DNA of 64,000 bases from contig NZ_WINI01000001.1 in the NCBI RefSeq assembly GCF_009497155.1, forward strand, positions 744,001 through 808,000, written 5' to 3'. This stretch comes from Glaciimonas soli (GTDB taxonomy: Bacteria; Pseudomonadota; Gammaproteobacteria; Burkholderiales; Burkholderiaceae_D). Below the pieces are notes generated by a model. The model was given only the letters and a program-made list of their open reading frames with translations, was not told the origin of the DNA and did not search any database. The translations under genes were made by a program, and so were the position numbers. Shown here piece by piece: positions 8,522-16,966 of the stretch (position 1 is its first letter; the number at the start of each line of letters is the position of its first letter).

Positions 8522-8734
8522 ATGAATTCCGTTACTCTCGAATCTGTAGTGACCTGCCCTCACTGCGGCTTTGCCAAGCAAGAAACCATGCCTACAGACG
8601 CTTGCCAGTTTTTTTACGAATGCAACAACTGCAAGACTCTGTTGCGTCCAAAATCAGGGGACTGCTGTGTATTCTGTTCGTTCGGATCGGTAAAGTGTCC
8701 GCCGGTCCAACGGGATCAAGGATGTTGTCGATAG
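8522..8734 (+). CDS. Small Cys-rich GDCCVxC-domain protein
   Basis: A 70-residue protein with four cysteine clusters: CPHC, CNNC, GDCCVFC and a C-terminal CC, the diagnostic pattern of the GDCCVxC family. Such proteins are thought to bind metals and often accompany heavy-metal transporters; an actual function is not established. It begins seven bases after the DUF3299 stop and is therefore cotranscribed with it. A zinc or copper handling role is inferred from the cysteines and from the Zrg-like neighbours. Confidence 0.8.
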   Translation: MNSVTLESVVTCPHCGFAKQETMPTDACQFFYECNNCKTLLRPKSGDCCVFCSFGSVKCPPVQRDQGCCR

Positions 8735-8735
8735 T

Positions 8736-8912
8736 ACTTAGAGCGGACGTAAAATAGCGCCGGGTATCGCATTTTATTCACGATCTCGTAACGTGACTAT
8801 CAACGGTAAAGTGGGCTACACCAACTCTGAACCAGACCACTTTCTTTTTGCGTGTCGTCTTTTTTAAGCAAAAATGCGATACCCAGCGCTGTTTTACGTA
8901 AGTCCTCAGTAA
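8736..8912. repeat. Large inverted-repeat element (MITE-like)
   Basis: Outer arms of about 45 bases face each other at 8736-8782 and 8866-8912. The best part, TAAAAyAGCGCyGGGTATCG followed by CATTTT on the left, recurs in reverse complement on the right with two or three differences. The right arm ends in TTTTACGTAAGTCCT, a sequence with relatives elsewhere in the window (36463, 54003). The interior has no ORF. The element separates the GDCCVxC gene from the convergent kinase gene and could also act as a bidirectional terminator. Confidence 0.55.
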
Positions 8913-8913
8913 A

Positions 8914-10413
8914 TCAAGTCCTTGGTAACACGATCGTCGCCAACAAGCCGCCTTCAGGATGATTCGCCAGCAGCAATTCCCCGCCATGCGCCTGCACGAT
9001 ATTGCGAGCGATGCCCAATCCCAATCCCATGCCGCCGGCATTTTGATCACGCCCATGTTCCAGTCGCAGATAAGGTTGGAATAATGTGTCGAATGCTTCT
9101 TCCGGCACACCGGGACCATGATCGCGGATTTGTATTTCTATATTATCCGTACCTTGAGCATCGTTGTTTGATCGACTGACCGCTATCTCTACTTTCTTGC
9201 CGTAGAAAATCGCGTTATCAAACAAATTGCCAATCGCACGTTTGAGCGCCAACGGCTTCGCCATCACCGTTAATCCTGATTCGACAAAAGCAACGTCATG
9301 TCCGGCCATACGAGCGTCACGGATCATGCGTTCAATCAGCGCATCCAAACGCACTTCGGTGCGATTTTCATGAATGTCACTGTCTTTCACCGATTGCAAT
9401 GCGCCTTTGACCATCATGTCCAGCTCATCCAGATCTTCGTGAAATTCGGCACGCAACGCATCGTCATCCAACAATTCAGTGCGTAATTTCAAACGTGTAA
9501 TCGGTGTGCGTAAATCATGTGAAATCGAAACGAAGAGTCGCTCTCTATCTTCCAGATAACGTTTGATCCGTTCGCGCATGGCGCTAAATGCGCGCGCCGT
9601 TTTGATAAATTCACGACTACCGGTTGCAGGCAATTCCGGCACTGTTTCGCCTTTACCAAACGCTTCTGCCGCATCCGATAAAGCTGCCAGAGGCCGTGTG
9701 GTCCAGCGGACCACTAAAATAGACAACAACAAAATAGCGGCCAGCGACATACCTTGCAATATCAAACGATGCGGCGCTAAAGGACTGTCGCTTTCCAAGA
9801 AATAGGGATTCGGCATCAGCGTTGCCAGATACAACCATTTACCGGGTTCGAGCTGCGTTTGTATCACTAACACTGGGGCAGGATTAGGTTGTATCAACAA
9901 AATATGTTGCACCCAACTATCCGGCAAATCAGACACTTTCAAGCCGTCATCGGACACCAGTAAATCTTCAGGTTGCACAAAGGCCAAGCGAAAATCGGAC
10001 AAGAATGGCAAGTCTTCTTTCAATGCCTTCAATGCACTGGCGGCGGCAATGTTGGCCAGCGAATTGTCTGCAATCACTTGCATCTTCACTGGCCCGTTAT
10101 TCGTATTCACGAAAAAGCGCGTACCGCCCATTTCGCGCAATTGTGAAATCATAATGGGCCGATAATTCGCCGGCAAGCTTTTGAAATAACGAATCGCGCT
10201 GGCGGCGCTATGCCCCAAATGTTGCGCTTCGATGGTCGTTTCAGTTACTGCTTTTGAACGCAATTGCGCGGACCAGATCAACCCGCCGACCAATTGGGTC
10301 ACCAACACACCCAGCACCATCACGACCGATAATTGTCCCAGCAGAGAATGAGGTAACGCCCACGCCAAAAAGCGCGCTAAAAATCGCGACGATTTTCCAT
10401 CATTGCTGACCAT
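8914..10413 (-). CDS. Sensor histidine kinase, EnvZ/OmpR-type (GtrS-like)
   Basis: A 499-residue membrane kinase. Two transmembrane helices (about residues 24-45 and 215-235) bracket a periplasmic sensor domain of roughly 165 residues; then come HAMP, the HisKA dimerisation box with phospho-acceptor His299 (SISHDLRTP), and the ATPase with N box (NLFDNA), G1 (DHGPGVP) and G2 (GMGLGLG). It starts one base after the stop of the response regulator gene, so they are translationally linked partners. The upstream gene encodes a sugar-binding protein; in Pseudomonas the analogous GtrS-GltR pair controls glucose uptake, so a sugar-sensing role is inferred. Confidence 0.87.
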   Translation of the reverse strand: MVSNDGKSSRFLARFLAWALPHSLLGQLSVVMVLGVLVTQLVGGLIWSAQLRSKAVTETTIEAQHLGHSAASAIRYFKSLPANYRPIMISQLREMGGTRFFVNTNNGPVKMQVIADNSLANIAAASALKALKEDLPFLSDFRLAFVQPEDLLVSDDGLKVSDLPDSWVQHILLIQPNPAPVLVIQTQLEPGKWLYLATLMPNPYFLESDSPLAPHRLILQGMSLAAILLLSILVVRWTTRPLAALSDAAEAFGKGETVPELPATGSREFIKTARAFSAMRERIKRYLEDRERLFVSISHDLRTPITRLKLRTELLDDDALRAEFHEDLDELDMMVKGALQSVKDSDIHENRTEVRLDALIERMIRDARMAGHDVAFVESGLTVMAKPLALKRAIGNLFDNAIFYGKKVEIAVSRSNNDAQGTDNIEIQIRDHGPGVPEEAFDTLFQPYLRLEHGRDQNAGGMGLGLGIARNIVQAHGGELLLANHPEGGLLATIVLPRT

Positions 10414-10414
10414 G

Positions 10415-11128
10415 TCAATTAGGCAGAGCTGTAGTTACGTCAGCAGAAAATACGTAGCCTGCGCCACGCACCGTTTTGATAATGTGCGGCTGTTTACCGT
10501 CGTCACCCAGGCGCAAACGCAGCTTGCTGATTTGCACATCTAACGAACGGTCCAAAGGCCCGGCATCGCGCCCCCGCGTTTGTTCACACAGCACGCTGCG
10601 ATCGAGAATATCTCCCGGATGCTCCACGAAATATTTTAATAATTGATAGTCTAATCCGGACAATACAACCAGTTGTTGCTGCGCATCGACTACCGTGCGT
10701 TCCACCGTATCGAGAGTGAAGCCAAGAAAATGATAGTGACGTGGCGCCGCTGCATTGTCGATGCCCATACGTCTATGAATAGCTTTTATCCGCGCAAGCA
10801 ATTCGCGTGGGCTGTACGGTTTGGCTATGTAATCATCCGCACCCAGTTCCAACCCCACCACCCTATCAGTTTCATCGGAACTGGCAGTCAACATAATGAT
10901 GGGAACATTGGAACGGCCTCGGACAATTTTGCATAAAGCAAAACCATCTGTATCGGGCAACATCACATCCAGAATCACCAACGACAACTCATCGGAATAG
11001 CGCTGAAATTCAGCCATAAAAGAAGCGCCGTCATGCGCCAGATTCACTTCATATTGATTCTTTTCCAGATAGGCTTTTAATAGCGCTCGGGTCTTTTGGT
11101 CATCATCGACAATTAAAATTTTACGCAT
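10415..11128 (-). CDS. OmpR-family response regulator (GltR-like)
   Basis: A 237-residue two-domain regulator: receiver with acidic pocket D8-D9-D10, phosphorylation site Asp54 (VILDVMLPDTDG), a conserved Thr in MLTAS and the Lys in AKPYSP, then a winged-helix DNA-binding domain of the OmpR/PhoB type (about residues 130-232, ending IKTVRGAGYVF). It precedes the kinase gene with one base between them. The sugar-binding protein gene upstream ends 106 bases before it, so the three may form one unit with an internal promoter. Target genes cannot be read from sequence; control of sugar uptake is an inference. Confidence 0.88.
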   Translation of the reverse strand: MRKILIVDDDQKTRALLKAYLEKNQYEVNLAHDGASFMAEFQRYSDELSLVILDVMLPDTDGFALCKIVRGRSNVPIIMLTASSDETDRVVGLELGADDYIAKPYSPRELLARIKAIHRRMGIDNAAAPRHYHFLGFTLDTVERTVVDAQQQLVVLSGLDYQLLKYFVEHPGDILDRSVLCEQTRGRDAGPLDRSLDVQISKLRLRLGDDGKQPHIIKTVRGAGYVFSADVTTALPN

Positions 11129-11234
11129 GCGTTCTCACCCTATTCATTCACTGATATAGCGCAGTAGACTATGTTCACGTTGGGAGACCGTTGGCAAAAA
11201 ATGTCATCCCCGTTCTGGCTCTGCGTCATATCAG

Positions 11235-12587
11235 TTATTCAAATTTTGAAGTGCTCGACATAGTCCGTGCAATCGCGCTCAATCGTCGCTGCGTGTCGGC
11301 TTCGCTAATGGTATCGTCCATAAAATAGCGCCTGACTTCCCCAATAATGGCGTCTTTTGCAGTTTCGTTGGCAGCCATCCTATGTACCAGACTCGGTGCC
11401 TGAAATGCAGCCCCCTGACTGAAACTACGCCATGAAGCAATTGCGCAGCTATCCATTTTCGCTAAATTTGGCATGCGAACTACTGGAATCGCGCCTTTGT
11501 AGCGATTGTAGTCGGCTTGCACTGTTGGCGACATCAGCAATTGTGCCAGTTTTTCTTGCGCTGGCTGATGCGTATAATCACCGGCAAACATCGCCAGTGT
11601 ATCAACACTATATAAATGATATGCCGCAGTGCCGGGCACGGTACTGCAACCGAAATCGACATCCGGCACTTGATTCCATGCCATTAATTCGCCTTTAGCC
11701 CAATCCCCCATCACGAACATGCCGGCCTTGCCATCAGCAAATTGGCGCGTCATTTCCGGCCATGAGCCTTCTTTAATCGGTGTCGGCATCCACTGCTTCA
11801 ATGCCCGCAGGCGTTTCAGTGCATGCTGCAATCGCGCATCGCCGTAGGCACGCGGATCCAGCTCAACAAACAACTGACGATAATATGCTGGACCACTTTC
11901 AGCCAGCACCAGATTTTCAAACAAAGTCGCCACTTGCCATGCTTCGCTGCTTTGCGCTAATGGCGTGATGCCAGCTTGTTTAAGCTGCCTGGCAACCTGA
12001 TCAAAATCGGCCCAGGTTTTCGGCGGCGTTAAACCTAAACGCGCAAAAATTTTCTGGTTATAAAACAGCACGTTGATGCGATGTATGCCTAGTGGTGCCG
12101 CGACAACGTGATTGCGAATTTCAATCAGCGACCATACTGTAGGAAACAAAGTTTTTTGCCAGTTTCCTTGCGTCGCGACATTATCCAGTTCCAGTAACAA
12201 ACCAAGATCGGCCCACTCGCCAAATACGACACCATTCAGCTGCGTGACTTCCGGTGCCTTGCCAGCTAACACCATGCTTTTCAATACTTTGCTGGCACCA
12301 AGCCCGGCACCGCCCGGAATGGCGACATCCTGCCAGATTACATTTTCCTGGGCTAATTTGTTGACGATGACGTCCGCTGCCTGACGTTCGCTGGCAGAGG
12401 TCCACCAATGCAGTACATGCAATGAAGTAGGAGGAACCGGCTGCACAAAAGGTGCTGCATGACTATGCGTAAACGATGAGACGACAAACAGCAAGCCTGT
12501 AGAGAGGAGTAAATGCCTCCAGGCTGACCCTAGATTTAATCGTTGTACGGATTTAATTTTCGCTATTTTTTTTATTGGTATAGCCAT
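11235..12587 (-). CDS. Periplasmic sugar-binding protein, GtsA (glucose/mannose) type, without permease genes
   Basis: A 450-residue family 1 extracellular solute-binding protein with a signal peptide (hydrophobic core about residues 27-38, ending THSHA). The ligand domain carries features I associate with GtsA-type glucose/mannose binders: HVLHWWTS at the mature N terminus, EVTQLNG, HRINVLFYN, and AGMFVMGDWAKGE. The start at 12587 (ATG) is preferred to a TTG 15 bases upstream. No permease or ATPase adjoins it; instead a response regulator and kinase follow. It may feed the importer at 21.6-26 kb or work as ligand receptor for the kinase; both are speculation. Confidence 0.8.
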   Translation of the reverse strand: MAIPIKKIAKIKSVQRLNLGSAWRHLLLSTGLLFVVSSFTHSHAAPFVQPVPPTSLHVLHWWTSASERQAADVIVNKLAQENVIWQDVAIPGGAGLGASKVLKSMVLAGKAPEVTQLNGVVFGEWADLGLLLELDNVATQGNWQKTLFPTVWSLIEIRNHVVAAPLGIHRINVLFYNQKIFARLGLTPPKTWADFDQVARQLKQAGITPLAQSSEAWQVATLFENLVLAESGPAYYRQLFVELDPRAYGDARLQHALKRLRALKQWMPTPIKEGSWPEMTRQFADGKAGMFVMGDWAKGELMAWNQVPDVDFGCSTVPGTAAYHLYSVDTLAMFAGDYTHQPAQEKLAQLLMSPTVQADYNRYKGAIPVVRMPNLAKMDSCAIASWRSFSQGAAFQAPSLVHRMAANETAKDAIIGEVRRYFMDDTISEADTQRRLSAIARTMSSTSKFE

Positions 12588-12717
12588 ATGTCTCGTGTCC
12601 AACTACGCAATGCGCTGCTGACTATAGCTTAAAATGATGATGCCGTGATAATTGCAGATGCCCACTGCATGTTTATTTTGCATTTATTATTTTTTTGATA
12701 TTTTCAGATATACGAAT

Positions 12718-14127
12718 CTATGCCACAGGGCTTCCCAAATTTATCGATTTTTTAAATAGTGCCATTGCTAATAGTCGTTGTGACGCATGATTAACAATTG
12801 GCATGGGATAGTCGCCGATAGCGCTTGATCCGGCTTCATTCAACCACGGCGCATGAATGGCTTTATCGTTCAGTAGTGCCAGTTCCGGGCAATAACGGCG
12901 AATGAACTTTCCCTGCGCATCAAAGCGCTCTGATTGTGTGATCGGATTGAAAATTCTGAAATAAGGTTGGGCATCGCAGCCGGTCGAGGCAGCCCACTGC
13001 CAGCCGCCGTTATTCGCGGCCAAATCATAATCCATCAACTTCTGAGCGAAATACTGCTCGCCCCAGCGCCAATCGACGAGCAAATCTTTGACCAAAAAGC
13101 TTGCCACAATCATCCGCAAGCGATTATGCATAAATCCGGTTTGATTTAATTGACGCATGGCAGCATCCACAATCGGGAACCCGGTACGCCCTTCACACCA
13201 TGCGGCAAAGTATTCACAATTATTCGGAAAGACAATGCTGTCGTATGCAGGTTTGAACGCATGCCCGACAACGTCGGGCCGATGCCAAAGAATTTGATGA
13301 TAAAAATCGCGCCAGATAAGCTCTGAAAGCCAGGTTTCGGCGCCAGCTCCGCCTATTTGTTTGGCAATCCGCGCCAGCTCTCTAATCGATACCGTGCCAA
13401 AACGCAGGTGAGCCGACAGATAGGAAACACCTTTGATAGCGGGAAAATCTCTGGCTTCGCGATATTGCGTTATGCGTTGGCAAAACTCTTCAAACAACAA
13501 TTCCCCACCCTGCATGCCGGGTTTGTATGTATCGACATTAACATCGTCAAAACCTAACTCAGATAAATTCGGTAACGCGCCATCAATAAATTTTTCCAGA
13601 TGATCAAAGTAAGGTTGCACCGGATATGACCGCAGATAGAAGTCATCCAACCTGGCAAGCCATGCCCGTTTATAGGGTGTAAATACGCTGTACATCTGTT
13701 GCGCTTGCGTTTGTATCTCATCCTTCTCAAAAATCACCTGGTCTTTATAGGTATGGAAGCCAACCCCTTGTGCTGCCAGTTGTCGGCAGACACTGGCATC
13801 CCGCAATATCGCTGATGGTTCATAGTCGTGGTTGGTATAGACCGCATTCGCCTTGTAACGCTGCGCTAACAAGGGAATCTCATTACATGGATCGCCATGC
13901 CGCACGATTAAATCCGAGCCTTGTTCGCGCAAGCTGGTTTTTAATTGTTGCAAGCTGTGCCAAATAAATGCCACTCGGCGATCTTGCCTGGGGAGTCCGT
14001 CTAAAATCGTCGAGTCAAATATAAATACTGCAATCACACGTTGCGAATTTTTCAGAGCATGATACAAAGCAGCGTGATCAAACAGGCGTAAATCGCGACG
14101 AAACCAGATAAGTACAGTGGAGTACAT
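12718..14127 (-). CDS. phrB: Deoxyribodipyrimidine photolyase (CPD class I)
   Basis: A 469-residue photolyase that repairs UV-induced cyclobutane pyrimidine dimers using light. The N-terminal antenna-binding alpha/beta domain begins LIWFRRDLRLFDH; the FAD domain shows WRDFYHQILW and the signature NNGGWQWAASTGCDAQPYFR, with FNPITQSERFD after it, as in bona fide CPD photolyases rather than cryptochromes. Length is typical. It lies 55 bases downstream of the TetR gene on the same strand and probably belongs to the same transcript, which is opposed by the lipid-modification operon. Clustering of photolyase with such operons suggests control by light or photooxidative stress. Confidence 0.93.
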   Translation of the reverse strand: MYSTVLIWFRRDLRLFDHAALYHALKNSQRVIAVFIFDSTILDGLPRQDRRVAFIWHSLQQLKTSLREQGSDLIVRHGDPCNEIPLLAQRYKANAVYTNHDYEPSAILRDASVCRQLAAQGVGFHTYKDQVIFEKDEIQTQAQQMYSVFTPYKRAWLARLDDFYLRSYPVQPYFDHLEKFIDGALPNLSELGFDDVNVDTYKPGMQGGELLFEEFCQRITQYREARDFPAIKGVSYLSAHLRFGTVSIRELARIAKQIGGAGAETWLSELIWRDFYHQILWHRPDVVGHAFKPAYDSIVFPNNCEYFAAWCEGRTGFPIVDAAMRQLNQTGFMHNRLRMIVASFLVKDLLVDWRWGEQYFAQKLMDYDLAANNGGWQWAASTGCDAQPYFRIFNPITQSERFDAQGKFIRRYCPELALLNDKAIHAPWLNEAGSSAIGDYPMPIVNHASQRLLAMALFKKSINLGSPVA

Positions 14128-14182
14128 AAGATTTGAAAGAAAGCGATTGCGAGTTTACAGGTCGAATTTCTATTAAACGCAA

Positions 14183-14791
14183 CTACGCGGTAAACCCTTG
14201 AAAGGCAACCTGCAACATGTGCGCAATAATTTCTTCATTATCTATTTTGCTAAATTTTTGCAAGTATTCCACGGCAGGATCGCAAGTACGGGCGTAGTAA
14301 CTATACAAAATCACGTCACTAGGAAGCGCCTGATTGAGCGAGCCATCCTTTTGTGCGGCGATCACCAGCTTTTCTAATTTTGTATTCAGAACTAAAACGC
14401 GCGCAACATACTTGATATTGCGCATCAGCATGTCACGCACATGGGCGCTGGTGGATGGCAAAAATGGCATGCCGCCATCAAGCCGGACGCGTAAAGCCCA
14501 TTCCAATAAAGCAGAGAGTTTTTGTATCGGTGTAAGGTGCTTATCCATTTGCGCCAGAAAATCACTCGCGCCATCTATTAGCCGAATCATCGCGTCGCCC
14601 ACCAGCTCTTCTTTCGATTTGAAGTGCTTGTACAGACTGGGCTTAGAAATACCCACTGCATTGGCGACATCATCCATGGTCATTAAGTCATAACCTTTGC
14701 TGCCAAGTATGCTGGTGGTGGCATCAAGGATGGCATCTTCGCGTAGCTTAAATGCTTGTTTTTTAAAGCTTATTTTAGGAAAGATACTCAT
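14183..14791 (-). CDS. TetR/AcrR-family regulator of the lipid/photolyase locus
   Basis: A 202-residue TetR-type repressor. The helix-turn-helix occupies about residues 30-60 (MTMDDVANAVGISKPSLYKHFKSKEEL split over the recognition helix) and an all-helical ligand domain follows. It is divergent from the FAD-oxidoreductase operon, and a perfect 12-base palindrome lies 14 bases upstream of its start codon, which strongly suggests autoregulation and repression of the divergent operon. Photolyase follows on the same strand. In related light-responsive loci a MerR/LitR regulator or a sigma-E/ChrR pair does this job, so a TetR here is a notable swap. The inducer is unknown. Confidence 0.87.
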   Translation of the reverse strand: MSIFPKISFKKQAFKLREDAILDATTSILGSKGYDLMTMDDVANAVGISKPSLYKHFKSKEELVGDAMIRLIDGASDFLAQMDKHLTPIQKLSALLEWALRVRLDGGMPFLPSTSAHVRDMLMRNIKYVARVLVLNTKLEKLVIAAQKDGSLNQALPSDVILYSYYARTCDPAVEYLQKFSKIDNEEIIAHMLQVAFQGFTA

Positions 14792-14801
14792 CTGAAAATT
14801 T

Positions 14802-14819
14802 AGTTACCAATTGGTAGCT
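14802..14819. promoter_or_regulatory. Palindromic TetR-type operator
   Basis: TACCAATTGGTA at 14805-14816 is a perfect 12-base palindrome; including flanks, AG-t-TACCAATTGGTA-g-CT pairs at 16 of 18 positions. It lies in the 111-base divergent spacer, 14 bases before the TetR start codon, the usual place and shape for a self-regulated TetR operator. A promoter for the rightward operon would lie close by in the AT-rich stretch 14820-14880. Confidence 0.65.
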
Positions 14820-14902
14820 TTTTTGTTTCGTCGGTAGTAATATTAACACAGAACAATAAAACAGCATCAATCCAGCAACTCACATAGCAACAAAAAAACA
14901 CC

Positions 14903-16183
14903 ATGAACAGCAAGATTCGGCAACGTATTGCGGTGATTGGATCGGGAATTTCCGGTCTTGCCAGCGCTTATTTTCTCGGTCGCCAGCATGATGTTTGCCT
15001 ATTTGAAGCCGGTAACTATTTGGGTGGGCACACCAACACTGTTGACGTCACGCTTGAAGGACAAACGTGTCCTGTCGATACTGGTTTTCTGGTGTTTAAT
15101 CAAGCGACCTACCCCAATCTGATTGCTCTGTTATCGGAGCTTGGCGTATCAAGTTATGCCACGGATATGTCGTTTGGTGTGTCGTTAGATGATGGGCGAC
15201 TGGAATGGGCGGGCACCAGACTGGATACGGTATTTGCACAACGTGGTCGTCTTTTATCCCCTTCCTTTCTGGGAATGCTGCGCGATATCATGCGCTTTAA
15301 TGCCGCGGCAGAAAAAAATCTCCGGCAAGCTAGCGTGGATGGCACAACATTGGAGCAGTTGCTAGAAACAGGCCGCTACGGAACCATGTTCCGCCATGCC
15401 TATTTACTCCCCATGGCTGCCGCAATATGGTCGAGCTCTCCCGCTGACATCCTGCAATTTCCGGCTAGTACGTTCTTACGGTTTTGTATCAACCATGCGC
15501 TTTTACAAGTGCGCAATCGGCCACAATGGCAAACGGTGCAAGGCGGTGGCCGCGCCTATGTGCGCAAAATTGTTGCGACTTTGCCTGATTGCAGAATCAA
15601 TACACCGGTACATAAGGTAGAACGCGGCAACGATTCCGTCACTGTCACTAGCGATGCTGGAAGTGAGCAATTCGATGCCGTCATTTTTGCCACGCATACA
15701 CCGCAAACTTTGCGCATGCTCTCGGATGCCAGCGATAGCGAACGCAAACTATTAACTAGTATTAGTTATCAGTCGAACAAAGCTATATTGCATACCGACA
15801 AACGCCTGATGCCACAGCATCGCAAAGTCTGGTCGGCATGGAATTATCTCGGCGCTGGCGCCACCGATCAGCAAAGCCCTGTCTGCGTGAGTTACTGGCT
15901 GAATCAATTACAGAATCTCCCTTTCTCTACGCCTGTTATCGTCACGTTAAATCCATTTATGGCGCCTGCGCCTGAAACAGTGATTGCGCAATTTGACTAT
16001 GAACATCCGGTCTTTAACCATACCGCTATCGCCGCACAACAACAGTTACCAACAATCCAAGGAAAAAATCGTACCTGGTTTGCCGGTGCATGGACCGGCT
16101 ATGGTTTTCATGAGGACGGATTGAAATCAGCATTACGCGTGGCGGCTGATTTTGGTCTCTCCCCTGCATGGGCTAAGGTGTAA
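14903..16183 (+). CDS. FAD-dependent oxidoreductase (amine-oxidase/desaturase fold), lipid-modification operon
   Basis: A 426-residue flavoprotein. The Rossmann dinucleotide motif G13-SG-IS-G18 (IAVIGSGISGLASAYFLG) with the acidic residue of FEAGNYLGGH binds FAD; the C-terminal FAD contact is visible as WFAGAWTGYGFHEDGL. This is the NAD/FAD-binding protein type that heads clusters with DUF1365 and cyclopropane synthase genes. In Rhodobacter a related set is induced by singlet oxygen and linked to furan fatty acid formation, as I recall. First gene of a seven-gene operon with tight or overlapping junctions. Substrate, probably a phospholipid acyl chain, is inferred from the neighbours. Confidence 0.82.
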   Translation: MNSKIRQRIAVIGSGISGLASAYFLGRQHDVCLFEAGNYLGGHTNTVDVTLEGQTCPVDTGFLVFNQATYPNLIALLSELGVSSYATDMSFGVSLDDGRLEWAGTRLDTVFAQRGRLLSPSFLGMLRDIMRFNAAAEKNLRQASVDGTTLEQLLETGRYGTMFRHAYLLPMAAAIWSSSPADILQFPASTFLRFCINHALLQVRNRPQWQTVQGGGRAYVRKIVATLPDCRINTPVHKVERGNDSVTVTSDAGSEQFDAVIFATHTPQTLRMLSDASDSERKLLTSISYQSNKAILHTDKRLMPQHRKVWSAWNYLGAGATDQQSPVCVSYWLNQLQNLPFSTPVIVTLNPFMAPAPETVIAQFDYEHPVFNHTAIAAQQQLPTIQGKNRTWFAGAWTGYGFHEDGLKSALRVAADFGLSPAWAKV

Positions 16184-16186
16184 GCC

Positions 16187-16966
16187 ATGCAAGCGCCGGC
16201 CTACCTCATTCGCGGTCAGGTCATGCATGAGCGACTGCGGCCTGCGCACAACCGCTTTGTCTATCCGGTTTTTTATCTGCGGCTCAATTTAACCCGTTTG
16301 GACGAGTGTAGTTCGCCGTGGTTTGGGATAGACCGCTGGCGCCCTATGTCGTTGCGCACCAGCGATTACGGGCCGCGCGATGGTTCTAGTCTGACATTGT
16401 GGATGCGCACCATACTTGCCGACAATAGCATTGCCGCTGACGGCGCTATTTGGCTACAAACATTTCCGCGTATTTTTGGTTTCGTATTTAATCCAGTCAA
16501 TTTTTGGTATTGCTACGACAAAGAAGAAAATTTACGTGCCGTGCTGGCTGAAGTCAACAATACCTTTGGTGAAACGCATCGTTATCTTCTTACCAGCAAA
16601 CCACAGCAATCCATCTCGGCTGAAACCGTATTGGCTTGTCAAAAACGTCTGCATGTATCGCCATTCTGTGATGTACGTGGCGAATATCGTTTTCGCTTTC
16701 GTGATACAAAAAATACGGCATTTGTTGGCATTGATTATTACGATGATGACGGTCTCCTGCTTAAAACTGCCATAGGCGGCCACACACAGATCATGCAATC
16801 TCCCGCGTTACTGCGCGCGCTCATATCGCAACCTTTTATGACGTTGGGGGTAGTCGCCCGTATTCATTGGCAAGCTTTAAAACTATGGCGTAAGCGCGTG
16901 CATTTATTTCGCAAACCGCAACCGCCCAATCAAAGTATTAGTTTTCAAAAGGAGCGCTCGTCATGA
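16187..16966 (+). CDS. DUF1365 domain-containing protein
   Basis: A 259-residue DUF1365 protein. Conserved features include an early R-H-x-R-x-x-P-x-x-N-x-F-x-Y-like region (MHERLRPAHNRFVYPVFYL), FGFVFNPVNFWYCYD, and EVNNTFGETHRYLL. The biochemical role is unknown, but the family is almost always encoded between an FAD oxidoreductase and a cyclopropane synthase-like methyltransferase, as here: three bases separate it from the upstream stop, and its own last four bases (ATGA) overlap the next start. A part in acyl-chain modification or lipid handling is inferred from this conserved context. Confidence 0.85.
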   Translation: MQAPAYLIRGQVMHERLRPAHNRFVYPVFYLRLNLTRLDECSSPWFGIDRWRPMSLRTSDYGPRDGSSLTLWMRTILADNSIAADGAIWLQTFPRIFGFVFNPVNFWYCYDKEENLRAVLAEVNNTFGETHRYLLTSKPQQSISAETVLACQKRLHVSPFCDVRGEYRFRFRDTKNTAFVGIDYYDDDGLLLKTAIGGHTQIMQSPALLRALISQPFMTLGVVARIHWQALKLWRKRVHLFRKPQPPNQSISFQKERSS

